Shown here in pieces: positions 44,958-52,803 of a DNA stretch of 64,000 nt; position 1 is the stretch's first letter, and the number at the start of each line of letters is the position of its first letter. Made by a program: the position numbers and the translations under genes. The notes under the pieces are model-generated. The model was not told the DNA's origin, did not search any database, and worked only from the letters and a program-made list of their open reading frames with translations. Origin of the DNA: DAOVRD01 sp964521715 (GTDB lineage Bacteria > Planctomycetota > Brocadiia > SM23-32); assembly GCA_964521715.1 (NCBI GenBank), contig CAZFSS010000002.1:62001-126000 (forward strand). The letters are read 5' to 3'.

Positions 44958-45959
44958 TCAGGCGGCGCGCCCTCCGGGACGGGCGGCAAAGGCGTAAGCA
45001 AAGCCGCCGACGGCTGAGTTCAGCCAGGTGATGAGCCGAAGGATCAGGGCCACGGCAGCGGCCTTGGCCGGTCCGGCGCCGAGCCTGGCCACGCAGTAGC
45101 TCATGGCTCCCTCCCGCACGCCCAGGGCGCCGACGCTGACGGGCATCATCTCCGGCACCTTCACCAGCGGCATGATGCCGACCGCCTCCGCGGCGCCGAC
45201 CCGGGCCTCGACCGCCTGTGCCACAAGGACGATGCTGACGGCCGTCAAGGCGTAGAACACTACGGAGAGGACAACGGCCCAGGCCAAGGCCGACGGCCGA
45301 TCGCCGAACGCAAAGAAGCTCTGCACGACCGAGTGGATCGCGCGCGCCGCCCTGCGGCCTGCCCGGCGCTCCAGAAACGCCCGCAGCCCCCAGCGCCACA
45401 GCAGATACACGATGCCCAGCAGCGCGAGCGAACCGAAGCCGAAGGCCGCCAGCGGCCAGCGCACCGGCTCCAGGCCCAACGTGACAAACAGGCCGCCCCA
45501 GGCGAGGGGAACCGCAGCCGCCAGCGCCAGCACCACCATCACGCCCGTGCCGCGCTCCACGACAACGGAAGCGCCCGCGTGCCCGAGCGGGACGCCAAGC
45601 GCCCGCACCTCATGGGCTTTCATCACGTCTCCGCCGATGCTGGTGGGCAGGAAGTTGTTGAAGAACGCGCCCACGTAGTACGCGCGAATCACTCCGTACA
45701 GGGAGGCGCGGGGACTCCTGGTCCGAACAAGGACCCACAGCTTCACGGCCGAAACGAGCGTCATGACAACGGCGACCAGAAGGGCCACGATCAGCGGCGC
45801 GGGAGAAGCCGCGGCGATCTGCGCCACGGCCTCGTCCAGGGGCACCAGGCGAAAGAGGACCACCAGCAGCAGCACGGCCACCGCGACCCGCAGGAGGCCC
45901 AGCAGAGACCTGACCCGGCCCTTCGCGTCCGGTGATCCGGTGTCCTGGACTTGGCCCAG
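44958..45959 (-). CDS. LPG-synthase-type transmembrane protein (UPF0104), CTG start
   Basis: Eight or so membrane helices and the segment YYVGAFFNNFLPTSIGGDVM identify the lysylphosphatidylglycerol-synthase transmembrane/UPF0104 family, which includes flippase-like proteins and is common next to glycosyltransferases. The catalytic domain of MprF is absent. The first conventional start is a GTG at 45881, in the middle of the first helix. A CTG at 45959, eight bases after a perfect AAGGAGG, gives 333 residues with a complete first helix and is preferred. The gene follows the methyltransferase with only 18 bases between. Confidence 0.82.
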   Translation of the reverse strand: MGQVQDTGSPDAKGRVRSLLGLLRVAVAVLLLVVLFRLVPLDEAVAQIAAASPAPLIVALLVAVVMTLVSAVKLWVLVRTRSPRASLYGVIRAYYVGAFFNNFLPTSIGGDVMKAHEVRALGVPLGHAGASVVVERGTGVMVVLALAAAVPLAWGGLFVTLGLEPVRWPLAAFGFGSLALLGIVYLLWRWGLRAFLERRAGRRAARAIHSVVQSFFAFGDRPSALAWAVVLSVVFYALTAVSIVLVAQAVEARVGAAEAVGIMPLVKVPEMMPVSVGALGVREGAMSYCVARLGAGPAKAAAVALILRLITWLNSAVGGFAYAFAARPGGRAA

Positions 45960-45967
45960 TTCGCCTT

Positions 45968-45974
45968 CCTCCTT
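45968..45974 (-). promoter_or_regulatory. Ribosome-binding site that supports a CTG start
   Basis: AAGGAGG on the minus strand lies eight bases before CTG 45959 and directly after the methyltransferase stop. No ATG, GTG or TTG is within reach in the correct frame, so it is either used with the CTG or wasted. Confidence 0.65.
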
Positions 45975-45977
45975 CCC

Positions 45978-46715
45978 TCAGCGCTTCCGTGCGACGGCCA
46001 GTATGCTTTTGGTCATGACGTGCTTGCCCTTGATTCCATAAAGGAGGTAAAGGCAGCGGAACAGCGCCGTCACGCATCGGAAGGCCAGCCGCCCCAACGC
46101 GTTCGCCACCCGGCTGCGGGTCACGTAGATATCCGTGCCCACCACACGGACGTCCCCAAACCCCGACAGGAGCAGAAGCTGTCTGAAGCTGTGATCGGTG
46201 AACCCGGTCTCGTGCGTGAGGTCGTTGTATCGAGCCCTGCCCGGCGCGATGGGACAGGCCATGTTCGGAACCTTGACAAGGAGAACGCCGTCCTCCTTCA
46301 GGGCGTCACGGCAGAGCTCGGCCAGTTTGAAGCCCTGCTCCTTCTCCAGGTGCTCGAAGAGCTCGTTGCAGACGATGGCATCGTAACGACCAGTCCTATC
46401 GCGCAGGTACTCAAATGCGTCCGCCTTCTCGACGTTCAGGCCCAGCCCAGCGCATTGCTGGAGGCACTGGTCGCTCAGGTCTATGCCCAGGCAGCGCGCG
46501 TAGCCGCGCCCGCGCAGGTAGTGGAGGAAGTGCCCGGCGCCGCACGCGACGTCCAGGATCAGCGCCTCCCTGTCGGCGGGCAGGTGCTGCTCGTAATTCC
46601 TCTGGAAGTAGCGGGCGTAGAGCTCATACTCCGCCTCGCTGAACACGTGAACGCCGCCGAATCCAACGTCCATGTATCTGCGGTAGGCTTCCTGCGCGTA
46701 TCGTTCAGGTTTCAT
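45978..46715 (-). CDS. SAM-dependent methyltransferase, class I
   Basis: This 245-residue protein has the SAM-binding motif ALILDVACGAGHFLHYL, then LGIDLSDQCLQQC, and YDAIVCNELFEHLEKEQG, typical of Methyltransf_11/23-type enzymes that act on sugars or lipid-linked glycans. The ATG at 46715, overlapping the end of the GT4 gene by 11 bases, gives the family start; the frame is open further upstream. The substrate is presumably a product of the neighbouring glycosyltransferases. Confidence 0.85.
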   Translation of the reverse strand: MKPERYAQEAYRRYMDVGFGGVHVFSEAEYELYARYFQRNYEQHLPADREALILDVACGAGHFLHYLRGRGYARCLGIDLSDQCLQQCAGLGLNVEKADAFEYLRDRTGRYDAIVCNELFEHLEKEQGFKLAELCRDALKEDGVLLVKVPNMACPIAPGRARYNDLTHETGFTDHSFRQLLLLSGFGDVRVVGTDIYVTRSRVANALGRLAFRCVTALFRCLYLLYGIKGKHVMTKSILAVARKR

Positions 46716-47955
46716 CGCCTTCTCGTGCAGTTGCGGAGCCGATAGCTCTCCCGGCAAGCGAGCGCAGGCGACGGCCACACCGTGCCGACCCGCAGGAAGC
46801 GACCTGCCGGAAGAGGTCAAGGTACCGCTCGGCAATGGCCGGGGCGGCGTACTCCGTCACCTTCCGCCGGTTATTGCGAGCCATGGAACGCAGCATCTCG
46901 GGCGAGGCCAGCAGCCGACGCACGGCATCGGCGATGGCCTGCGGCTCGTTCGACTCGATCAACAGGGCGTTGACGTCCGGTTCCAGCGTGTCCGTCTGGC
47001 CGCCGCATGAGGTCGCCACGATAGGGAGGCCGACGTACATGGCCTCCTGGAGCACTATCCCGAACCCCTCGTGGTGCGAGGAGAGCACGAACAGGTCGGC
47101 CGCCGCGAGGCAGCGGTACTTGTCCCGCTCGCTCACGTAGCCCGTCATGCGGACGCGGTCAGTCAGCCCTCGCTGCCGGGCCAGCACCGCCAGCTCGTCC
47201 CGCAGGGGCCCGTCTCCCACCAGCAAGAGCGCGACCTCTGCCGGCAGGAGCTCCAGCGCCCTGATGAGGCGGTCGTAAGCCTTCCGGCGCACCAACCGCC
47301 CCACGGACACGAGGTAGGTGGCTGAACGGTCGAGCCCTAACTCCCGGCGCAGCTCCGCCCGTCCTTGCGTCACCGGCTCAACGGGCGGCTCGAACGGAAG
47401 CGGCACAATCCGCATCTTGGCGCTCAGGTCCCGGCCGTAGTGTTCGACGGCGCGCCGCGCCGTGTCCGAGGATTGCGCAACGATCAGGTCCGCCCTGTGC
47501 AGCACCTGCCGCACGACGAAGCCCGCCGGCCCGAACCGATGCGGGGACAGCCGCTTGGTCGGGTCATAGATGTCCCCGCCGTGCACGGAGACCACGTTCG
47601 GAACGCCCGACAGCGCGGACACCGCGGCCCCGAGCGGCCCCGACGGGATGGCGAAGTGGGTGTTGACGACGTCGTAGGCGCGGCTCCGGCAGAGCGCCAG
47701 GGCCGGCATCAGGCCGCTGACGGGGTAGCACAGCATCGAGAGCAGGGAGGCCGTCTGCCTTCGTCTCCTTCCCAGGACGGGCACGCGATGGACGCGTATG
47801 CCGTCCGCCACGGTCCGGCGCCTCAGGCCCTCCATGTGGGACGTCAGGTAGTCCACTTCGTGGTGACGCGCCCATTGCCGGGCAAGCTGGAACGCCGCGA
47901 CTCCGCCTCCGCCGCCGACCGGCGGACACTCGTAGTTGAGGATCAGGATCCGCAC
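46705..47955 (-). CDS. Glycosyltransferase family 4
   Basis: The 416-residue GT-B enzyme shows LNYECPPVGGGGGVAAFQLA at the start, SVGRLVRRKAYDRLIRALEL at the domain boundary, and HHEGFGIVLQEAMYVGLPIV near the C-terminus, where the E-x7-E motif binds the nucleotide sugar. It probably adds a hexose to a lipid-linked or surface glycan at the cytoplasmic face. The GTG start overlaps the end of the GT2 gene by 13 bases, so translation is coupled. Confidence 0.92.
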   Translation of the reverse strand: MRILILNYECPPVGGGGGVAAFQLARQWARHHEVDYLTSHMEGLRRRTVADGIRVHRVPVLGRRRRQTASLLSMLCYPVSGLMPALALCRSRAYDVVNTHFAIPSGPLGAAVSALSGVPNVVSVHGGDIYDPTKRLSPHRFGPAGFVVRQVLHRADLIVAQSSDTARRAVEHYGRDLSAKMRIVPLPFEPPVEPVTQGRAELRRELGLDRSATYLVSVGRLVRRKAYDRLIRALELLPAEVALLLVGDGPLRDELAVLARQRGLTDRVRMTGYVSERDKYRCLAAADLFVLSSHHEGFGIVLQEAMYVGLPIVATSCGGQTDTLEPDVNALLIESNEPQAIADAVRRLLASPEMLRSMARNNRRKVTEYAAPAIAERYLDLFRQVASCGSARCGRRLRSLAGRAIGSATAREGDET

Positions 47956-49037
47956 GAATCCTTACCCCCGTTCGGACGGCCGCCTTGCCCGGGGGGCCCG
48001 ACGGGAGCCTGCCCTGCCGCTTCGCCCGCCCGACCAGAGAAGATGGACCGGATCGCATACGTCCGGCGCCCCTGGGACTCGTGATAGGTCCTTGTCAGGA
48101 CCTCCATGATGAGGCCCATCAGGAGGAACTGGACGCCGATCAGCAGCAGCGCCACGCTCAGGTAAAGCAGCGGGTTGCCGGTCATGTCTCCGCCATAGCC
48201 GAACTTCTGAACCAGGACGACGCCGAGCACGGCGAAGGCAGCCAGGAAGGTGAGCAGGCCCACCTTGCCGAAGAAGTAGAGCGGCTTGGTCAGGTACTTC
48301 ATCATGAACCTGACGGTGACGAGGTCCAGCAGGACGCGGAACGCGCGTTCCAGCCCGTACTTGCTCCTGCCGGCCGTGCGCGGGCGGTGGTTCACCACCT
48401 CCTCCGTCACCTTGCCCCCCACCCAATGGAAGAAGGCGGGGATAAAGCGGTGCATCTCCCCGTAGAGCCTCACGTCCCGCAGGACGCTGCGGCGGTACGC
48501 CTTCAGCATGCAACCGTAGTCGTGGAGGTGCACGCCCGTGATGCGGCTGATGAGCCAGTTGGCGATCCGGCTTGGGATCCTGCGCCTGAGGCTGTCCTGG
48601 CGGTTCCTGCGCCAGCCGCTCACCACGTCATAGCCCTCCCCTTCCTCCAGCCGGGCCAGCAGGCGGGGGATGTCGCGCGGGTCGTTCTGGAGGTCCCCGT
48701 CCATAGGCACGACGACGTCTGCGCGGGCCAGGTCGAAGCCCGCCTCCAGCGCGGCCGCCTGGCCGAAGTTGCGCCGCAGCTGCACGATGCGGACGCGCGG
48801 GTCGCCGCCTGCGGCCTGCCGGAGGGATTCGAGCGTTCCGTCCGTGCTGCCGTCATCCACGAAGATCAGCTCATAGGCGAGGCCGGCGTCGGCCATGGCA
48901 CGCGTGACGTCCTCGTAGCACGCGGCCGCGTTCTCCTGCTCGTTATACATGGGCACGACGATGGAGACGTCCAGTCCGGTTCCGGACGGCCCTTCGTGCG
49001 CCTGCTCGATGCTGCCCACGGCGGCCCTCGCTGTCAT
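47943..49037 (-). CDS. Glycosyltransferase family 2 with two membrane helices
   Basis: This 364-residue protein matches the DPM1/GtrB/ArnC group that loads a sugar onto undecaprenyl phosphate. SIVVPMYNEQEN, FVDDGSTDGTLE and the metal-binding DGDLQNDP are present, followed by two C-terminal membrane helices (VGLLTFLAAFAVLGVVLVQ and LLYLSVALLLIGVQFLLMGL). It is the first gene of the five-gene minus-strand operon and would feed lipid-linked sugar to the membrane protein at 43541-44938. No clear Shine-Dalgarno is seen before the ATG. Confidence 0.92.
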   Translation of the reverse strand: MTARAAVGSIEQAHEGPSGTGLDVSIVVPMYNEQENAAACYEDVTRAMADAGLAYELIFVDDGSTDGTLESLRQAAGGDPRVRIVQLRRNFGQAAALEAGFDLARADVVVPMDGDLQNDPRDIPRLLARLEEGEGYDVVSGWRRNRQDSLRRRIPSRIANWLISRITGVHLHDYGCMLKAYRRSVLRDVRLYGEMHRFIPAFFHWVGGKVTEEVVNHRPRTAGRSKYGLERAFRVLLDLVTVRFMMKYLTKPLYFFGKVGLLTFLAAFAVLGVVLVQKFGYGGDMTGNPLLYLSVALLLIGVQFLLMGLIMEVLTRTYHESQGRRTYAIRSIFSGRAGEAAGQAPVGPPGQGGRPNGGKDSCGS

Positions 49038-49065
49038 TGGGGATGTCCAGACAGCCGCACCGGAT

Positions 49066-49095
49066 ACGATAATGAATCGCGCACCTCGGAGACAA
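49066..49095 (-). promoter_or_regulatory. Promoter of the envelope-glycan operon
   Basis: TTGTCT (49090-49095) and TATCGT (49066-49071) lie 18 bases apart on the minus strand, 28 bases before the GT2 start codon. Confidence 0.45.
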
Positions 49096-49147
49096 GCAAA
49101 ACCCGCGCCCCGCGGGGGGCTTGGCGGGCTTCGGCCCGGGGCGCGGC

Positions 49148-49176
49148 TTGAAAAGGGCCGCCGGCTTCCCTATAAT
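49148..49176 (+). promoter_or_regulatory. Promoter of the tRNA-Gln/tRNA-Glu pair
   Basis: TTGAAA (49148-49153) and a perfect TATAAT (49171-49176) are 17 bases apart, 12 bases before the first tRNA nucleotide. Confidence 0.82.
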
Positions 49177-49188
49177 CGCCCGATGGGT

Positions 49189-49262
49189 TGAGGATTGGTG
49201 TAACGGTAACACACCTGACTCTGGATCAGGCATTCCAGGTTCGAATCCTGGATCCTCAGCCA
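49189..49262 (+). tRNA. tRNA-Gln (anticodon CUG)
   Basis: The acceptor stem TGAGGAT (49189-49195) pairs with ATCCTCA (49252-49258), followed by G and an encoded CCA. The anticodon stem CCTGA/TCAGG encloses CTCTGGA, giving anticodon CTG. The T arm reads CCAGGTTCGAATCCTGG. Confidence 0.96.
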
Positions 49263-49276
49263 CTCGTGACAACAAG

Positions 49277-49354
49277 GGCCCCATCGTCTAGCCCGGTCCA
49301 GGACATCGGACTCTCATTCCGAAAACAGGGGTTCAAATCCCCTTGGGGCTACCA
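49277..49354 (+). tRNA. tRNA-Glu (anticodon CUC)
   Basis: The acceptor stem GGCCCCA (49277-49283) pairs with TGGGGCT (49344-49350), with one G-U pair, and CCA is encoded. The anticodon stem TCGGA/TCCGA encloses CTCTCAT, giving anticodon CTC. The T arm is GGGGTTCAAATCCCC. It lies 14 bases after tRNA-Gln in the same transcript. Confidence 0.95.
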
Positions 49355-49435
49355 TTCGATGCGGCGCCCGACTCTCCCCGGGGTCGGGCGCCTTACTCAT
49401 GGCAGGCCGCTTACATCGGAGGCGCCGCATCGAAT
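49354..49435. repeat. Perfect 15-bp inverted repeat starting at the 3' end of tRNA-Glu
   Basis: ATTCGATGCGGCGCC (49354-49368) and GGCGCCGCATCGAAT (49421-49435) are perfectly complementary. The first begins on the last base of the tRNA CCA. Between them is the terminator-like hairpin at 49363-49392, sharing bases with the left arm, so two alternative folds exist. Confidence 0.8.
49363..49392 (+). terminator. Terminator-like hairpin after the tRNA genes
   Basis: GGCGCCCGAC (49363-49372) pairs with GTCGGGCGCC (49383-49392) around a ten-base loop and is followed by TTA. The stem is perfect, but the U tract is short. Confidence 0.6.
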
Positions 49436-49455
49436 GTCCTGAGCCTGTCGAAGGG
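49436..49455. repeat. Short GTCCTGAGCCTGTCGAAGGG-type repeat unit
   Basis: This 20-base string lies directly after the inverted repeat and before the GIY-YIG gene. Very similar strings recur as dispersed repeats in many bacterial genomes, from general knowledge. Only one copy was noticed in this window. Confidence 0.4.
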
Positions 49456-49480
49456 CACTCGCTCTGTCCCCTTCAGCGTC

Positions 49481-49762
49481 ATGCACCACGTCTACATACT
49501 TCGCTGCTCGGACGGCAGCTACTATGTTGGCCATACGGACAACATACCTGCTCGCCTCGAGGCTCACAATGCAGGGCGCGCGGCTCTATGGACGGCCCGC
49601 CGACGCCCCGTGACGCTTGTTTACGAGGAAACGTGCCCGGACGAAGCATCAGCCGCCGCCAGGGAAAGGCAGCTCAAGCACTGGACCCGCGCCAAGAAAG
49701 AAGCTCTCATCGCCGGGGAACGCGACATCCTGCGCCGCCTGAGCAAGCGCGCCCGCCAGTAA
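49481..49762 (+). CDS. GIY-YIG nuclease superfamily protein (YhbQ/UPF0213-like)
   Basis: This 93-residue protein is a single GIY-YIG domain: HHVYILRCSDGSYYVG, LEAHNAGRAALWTARRRPVT and YEETCPDEASAAARERQLK. The two-Tyr core, the Arg of helix 1 and the final Glu region are in the places expected for the UPF0213 group, for which no sure function is known; involvement in DNA processing or repair is possible. The ATG at 49481 is chosen because the upstream open frame runs through the inverted repeat and tRNA-Glu. It lies among repeats just after the tRNA pair. Confidence 0.85.
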   Translation: MHHVYILRCSDGSYYVGHTDNIPARLEAHNAGRAALWTARRRPVTLVYEETCPDEASAAARERQLKHWTRAKKEALIAGERDILRRLSKRARQ

Positions 49763-50236
49763 GCGGCGTAACTGTCCTAAGCGAGTCCTGGGCAAACGAA
49801 GTGAGCCCAAGGGCATCAACGAGGAGCTGCGTGCCGGTCCTGCGTCCCGCAGCAGTCCGCCCTCGTGACGCTTGCGCCGCCGTCATGCTTCCAGTGGCCA
49901 TCGGATTCGCGCCTCCCGCTCGAAAGCCAAAAAGAAAAAGCCCCGCAGCCGTTTGAGCCTGCAGCGCTTTATGTGCGCGAGTCTCCTGGTCAGGCATAAG
50001 GACGCATGCCCCACCCGCCTCAAGCGGCGGGAACGATCCCGCGGAGAGCGACTACTGCTAGCACGCTCAGTGAGGTGCAGGTAGGAATGCGTTCCATGAC
50101 AAGACCGATTCCACAGAACGACGGGGGCGGTGCCAACTGCCGCGCAGTTGCGCTCGAAGGTGCGGCGGCTAAGCAGGGACTCTGGTCCTCCTGGGGTGGC
50201 GCCCGCCCCGTGATGCCCGTCCTGCAGAAATGCCTA
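49763..50236. other. Non-coding interval, nothing recognised
   Basis: No open frame here has family character, start signals or a usual codon pattern on either strand. I see no tRNA, riboswitch or clear repeat. Confidence 0.4.
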
Positions 50237-50265
50237 TCGACAAAAAGCTCCCCGTGTTGTAATAT
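50237..50265 (+). promoter_or_regulatory. Promoter of the DUF2089-Yip1 operon
   Basis: TCGACA (50237-50242) and TAATAT (50260-50265) are 17 bases apart, 35 bases before the ATG. The surroundings are unusually AT-rich for this genome. Confidence 0.6.
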
Positions 50266-50300
50266 ATTGACATGCGACTCAACTTTATGGAGCCAAACTT

Positions 50301-50603
50301 ATGACATCTGAAAGCCCGCTGCCGCGTAGCTGCCCCAGTTGCGGACACATCCTGAGCGTCGTCGGGCTGCAGTGCACCCAGTGCGCCACGAGGGTGGACG
50401 GCACCTACCGCCTGCCCGCGTTCGACCGCCTCGGCGACGAGGACGCACAGTTCCTGCTGGACTTCGTCAAGTGCAGCGGCAGCCTGAAGGAGCTGGCGGG
50501 CCGCTACGGCATCTCCTACCCGACGGTGCGCAACCGACTCGACGTCCTGATCGAACGCCTTGAACGCCTGGAGGCCGCGGCCCCCGAGGAGGAAACACGA
50601 TGA
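50301..50603 (+). CDS. DUF2089 family protein
   Basis: This 100-residue protein has a zinc ribbon (CPSCGHILSVVGLQCTQCAT) followed by a helix-turn-helix-like part, FLLDFVKCSGSLKELAGRYG then ISYPTVRNRLDVLIERLE. DUF2089 members are small putative DNA-binding proteins, often next to membrane proteins; a regulatory role is likely. GGAG is nine bases before the ATG. It overlaps the next gene by four bases (ATGA). Confidence 0.9.
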   Translation: MTSESPLPRSCPSCGHILSVVGLQCTQCATRVDGTYRLPAFDRLGDEDAQFLLDFVKCSGSLKELAGRYGISYPTVRNRLDVLIERLERLEAAAPEEETR

Positions 50604-51241
50604 CCGGCGGCGGCGCCATTGCGAAGCAGAATCGCTTGCACGTCTGGACGTGGCTGTTCAACCCATTCCACTACGTGGCGGGCTGGCAGGCGCTGGGCGC
50701 CGGCCTGGCGCTGATGGCCGCGACCGGCGCGTTGGCCTATGCCGGGGGGATGCGCTTCGACGGCGTGCTCGACTTCCACGAAGGCGGCGCCATGCCGCGG
50801 TGGGTCCCGCTGCTGGACGGCGCGGTGGCGCTCCTCCCGCTGGTCCTGCTCCTGTGGATCGGGGGCGTCCTGACGAGCCGCTCGCGCGTGCGCCCGCTCG
50901 ACGTGATCGGCACGCAGGCCCTCGCTCGCGCGCCGGCGACGCTGATGCCCTTGGCGGCGTTCCTGCCGGGTTGGCGCCGCGTCGTCCAACAACTCCTGGA
51001 CGCGCTGGCAGGGGGGCGCGTGCCGCCGGTGCCGGATGCGGCCGGCCTCGTGATGCTGCTCGTCTTCTGCCTCGTCGTGCTCGCGGCGGAGGTGTGGATG
51101 GTGGCGCTGATGTACCGCGCCTACGCCGTCTCGTGCAACGTGCGCGGGGGCAGGGCGGCGGTTGTCTTCGTGCCCGCGCTGCTCGTGGCCGAGGCGCTCA
51201 GCAAACTCATCCTGTTCGCGGTTCCGGGCCAGATCGGCTGA
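50600..51241 (+). CDS. Yip1-like integral membrane protein
   Basis: The 213-residue protein has about five membrane helices, for instance LLDGAVALLPLVLLLWIGGV and AGLVMLLVFCLVVLAAEVWM, and a Yip1-type start (LFNPFHYVAGWQ). Its function is unknown. Coupling to a DUF2089 gene is a recurring arrangement, in which the small protein may regulate or interact with it. Confidence 0.7.
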   Translation: MTGGGAIAKQNRLHVWTWLFNPFHYVAGWQALGAGLALMAATGALAYAGGMRFDGVLDFHEGGAMPRWVPLLDGAVALLPLVLLLWIGGVLTSRSRVRPLDVIGTQALARAPATLMPLAAFLPGWRRVVQQLLDALAGGRVPPVPDAAGLVMLLVFCLVVLAAEVWMVALMYRAYAVSCNVRGGRAAVVFVPALLVAEALSKLILFAVPGQIG

Positions 51242-51481
51242 GGCGCGCAGCGGGGAGCGGCCGCAGAATGAGGGGCAGGCCGGGAAGAGCGGCGGTCTTG
51301 CCTTCTCGGCCTTCGTCTTGAGGCGGGTTCGCCGCGGGGGACGCTCCAGGCAAGAATCACGCAGCCACGGGACAGCCGACAACCGCGGGCGCAGTTGCGC
51401 TCGCGGTGCCAAGCCGCGAGAATTGCGCAGCGCCTCGCGACGTTCGGCACGCGGAGCCTTCACCCCCGGAGGTCCGCAGAC

Positions 51482-52774
51482 ATGACATCACCGCGCCGGC
51501 CGGAATGGATCGCAGACTGGCAACACCTGCGCGAAGATCCCGCCGTAACCGAACTGGGGACGCCCGACCTGGACAGGATGCTGGACCTCTGCTCGCCGCG
51601 CACGGTCGGTGAACCCGCGCTCGACCCCGACGTCATAGAGCGGAAGGTCGACGGCCTCGCAACGCATCCCGAGGTGGACACGGGCCAGGAGTTCCTGGAC
51701 CTGTCGGTCAAGGTCGGGCTTGCGTCCATCGACCTCACGCTCCGGGGGGATCACCCCACATACGGTGCCGGGATGTACAGCCGCCCCGAGCACGAGGGTT
51801 TCCCGCCGACGATCATCGCCGCAGTCGACGCGCTGTCCGCGTGGGGCCTGACGGAGCGCGCGAATCGGCTGTTCGGATACTGGCTGTCTCACTTCGTCCG
51901 GGCCGACGGCACAATCGACTACTACGCGCCGTCCGTCGCGGAATACGGCCAGCTCCTTCATCTGGCGGACGTACTGGAAAGGCGGGCGGGGCCGGCAGGA
52001 TGGTGGGACACAAGTAGCGCCGGCCTGGCCCGCATGGCCGGGCACCTCCTTCGCCTCCGCGCCGAGGCGGAAGGCAACGACGGCCTCATTCCCGGCGTTC
52101 CGGAGGCGGACGAAAGCGGCGCGCCCGGCAAGTACTTCCATAACAACGCGTGGGCGGCGAGGGGACTGACGAGCTGGGCGGAGCTCTGTTCGCGGCTTGG
52201 GGCCGAGACAGGCGGGCGCGTTTGCGAGCTGCGTGACAAGGCAGCCGCCCTCGGTGAGGACACCCTGACAGCCATCGCCCGGACCTGGCCGGAGGACGAC
52301 CGGGACTGGTGGCTTCCCCCGCGAGTGGAGCCGGCCGAGCGGCCGGACTCACTGACTGCCACGCGGCTGGCCTCCTACACCAACTACCGGTACTGGCCGG
52401 AACTGCTGTCCAGCGGGATACTGCCGGAGCTATGGGCGAACCGACTGGTCGAAGCCCGCCTCTCGGCAGGGGGACAGCTTCTGGGCATGACGCGGTTCGC
52501 GGGGTGGCTGGACGATTGGCCGCTCGCGGATTACCTTTACGGCGTGTGGAATCTGGGCCGAAGGGACGATTTCCTGCGCAGCCTGTTCGGCCACGTGGCG
52601 TTCCACCAGGCCGAAGGGCATCTGACCGCCTATGAACAGGTCACGTTCTGGCCGGGCCGCGAGAAGGCTCCCTACTGCCTCCCCTGCCAGCTCGTGGCCG
52701 CCCGCGCCGCCAGACTCCTCGTGGCGCAGGACGGGCGGCACATGACAGCGTTTGCTGCGCGCTCGCTGCAGTGA
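51482..52774 (+). CDS. Uncharacterised (alpha/alpha)-barrel protein, glycosidase-like
   Basis: I do not recognise the exact family. The 430 residues read as repeated helix pairs with aromatic motifs, such as GMYSRPEHEGFPPTIIAAVD, ANRLFGYWLSHFVRADGTID and HNNAWAARGLTSWAELCSRL, similar to six-hairpin glycosidases and unsaturated uronyl hydrolases. The protein ends with a conserved-looking WPGREKAPYCLPCQLVAARA. No signal peptide is present. GGAGG precedes the ATG at 51482. The GH5 gene starts 29 bases after its stop, suggesting a pair that acts on one polysaccharide. Confidence 0.68.
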   Translation: MTSPRRPEWIADWQHLREDPAVTELGTPDLDRMLDLCSPRTVGEPALDPDVIERKVDGLATHPEVDTGQEFLDLSVKVGLASIDLTLRGDHPTYGAGMYSRPEHEGFPPTIIAAVDALSAWGLTERANRLFGYWLSHFVRADGTIDYYAPSVAEYGQLLHLADVLERRAGPAGWWDTSSAGLARMAGHLLRLRAEAEGNDGLIPGVPEADESGAPGKYFHNNAWAARGLTSWAELCSRLGAETGGRVCELRDKAAALGEDTLTAIARTWPEDDRDWWLPPRVEPAERPDSLTATRLASYTNYRYWPELLSSGILPELWANRLVEARLSAGGQLLGMTRFAGWLDDWPLADYLYGVWNLGRRDDFLRSLFGHVAFHQAEGHLTAYEQVTFWPGREKAPYCLPCQLVAARAARLLVAQDGRHMTAFAARSLQ

Positions 52775-52803
52775 TAGAGACAACACATGAGATGGAGGGG
52801 AAG

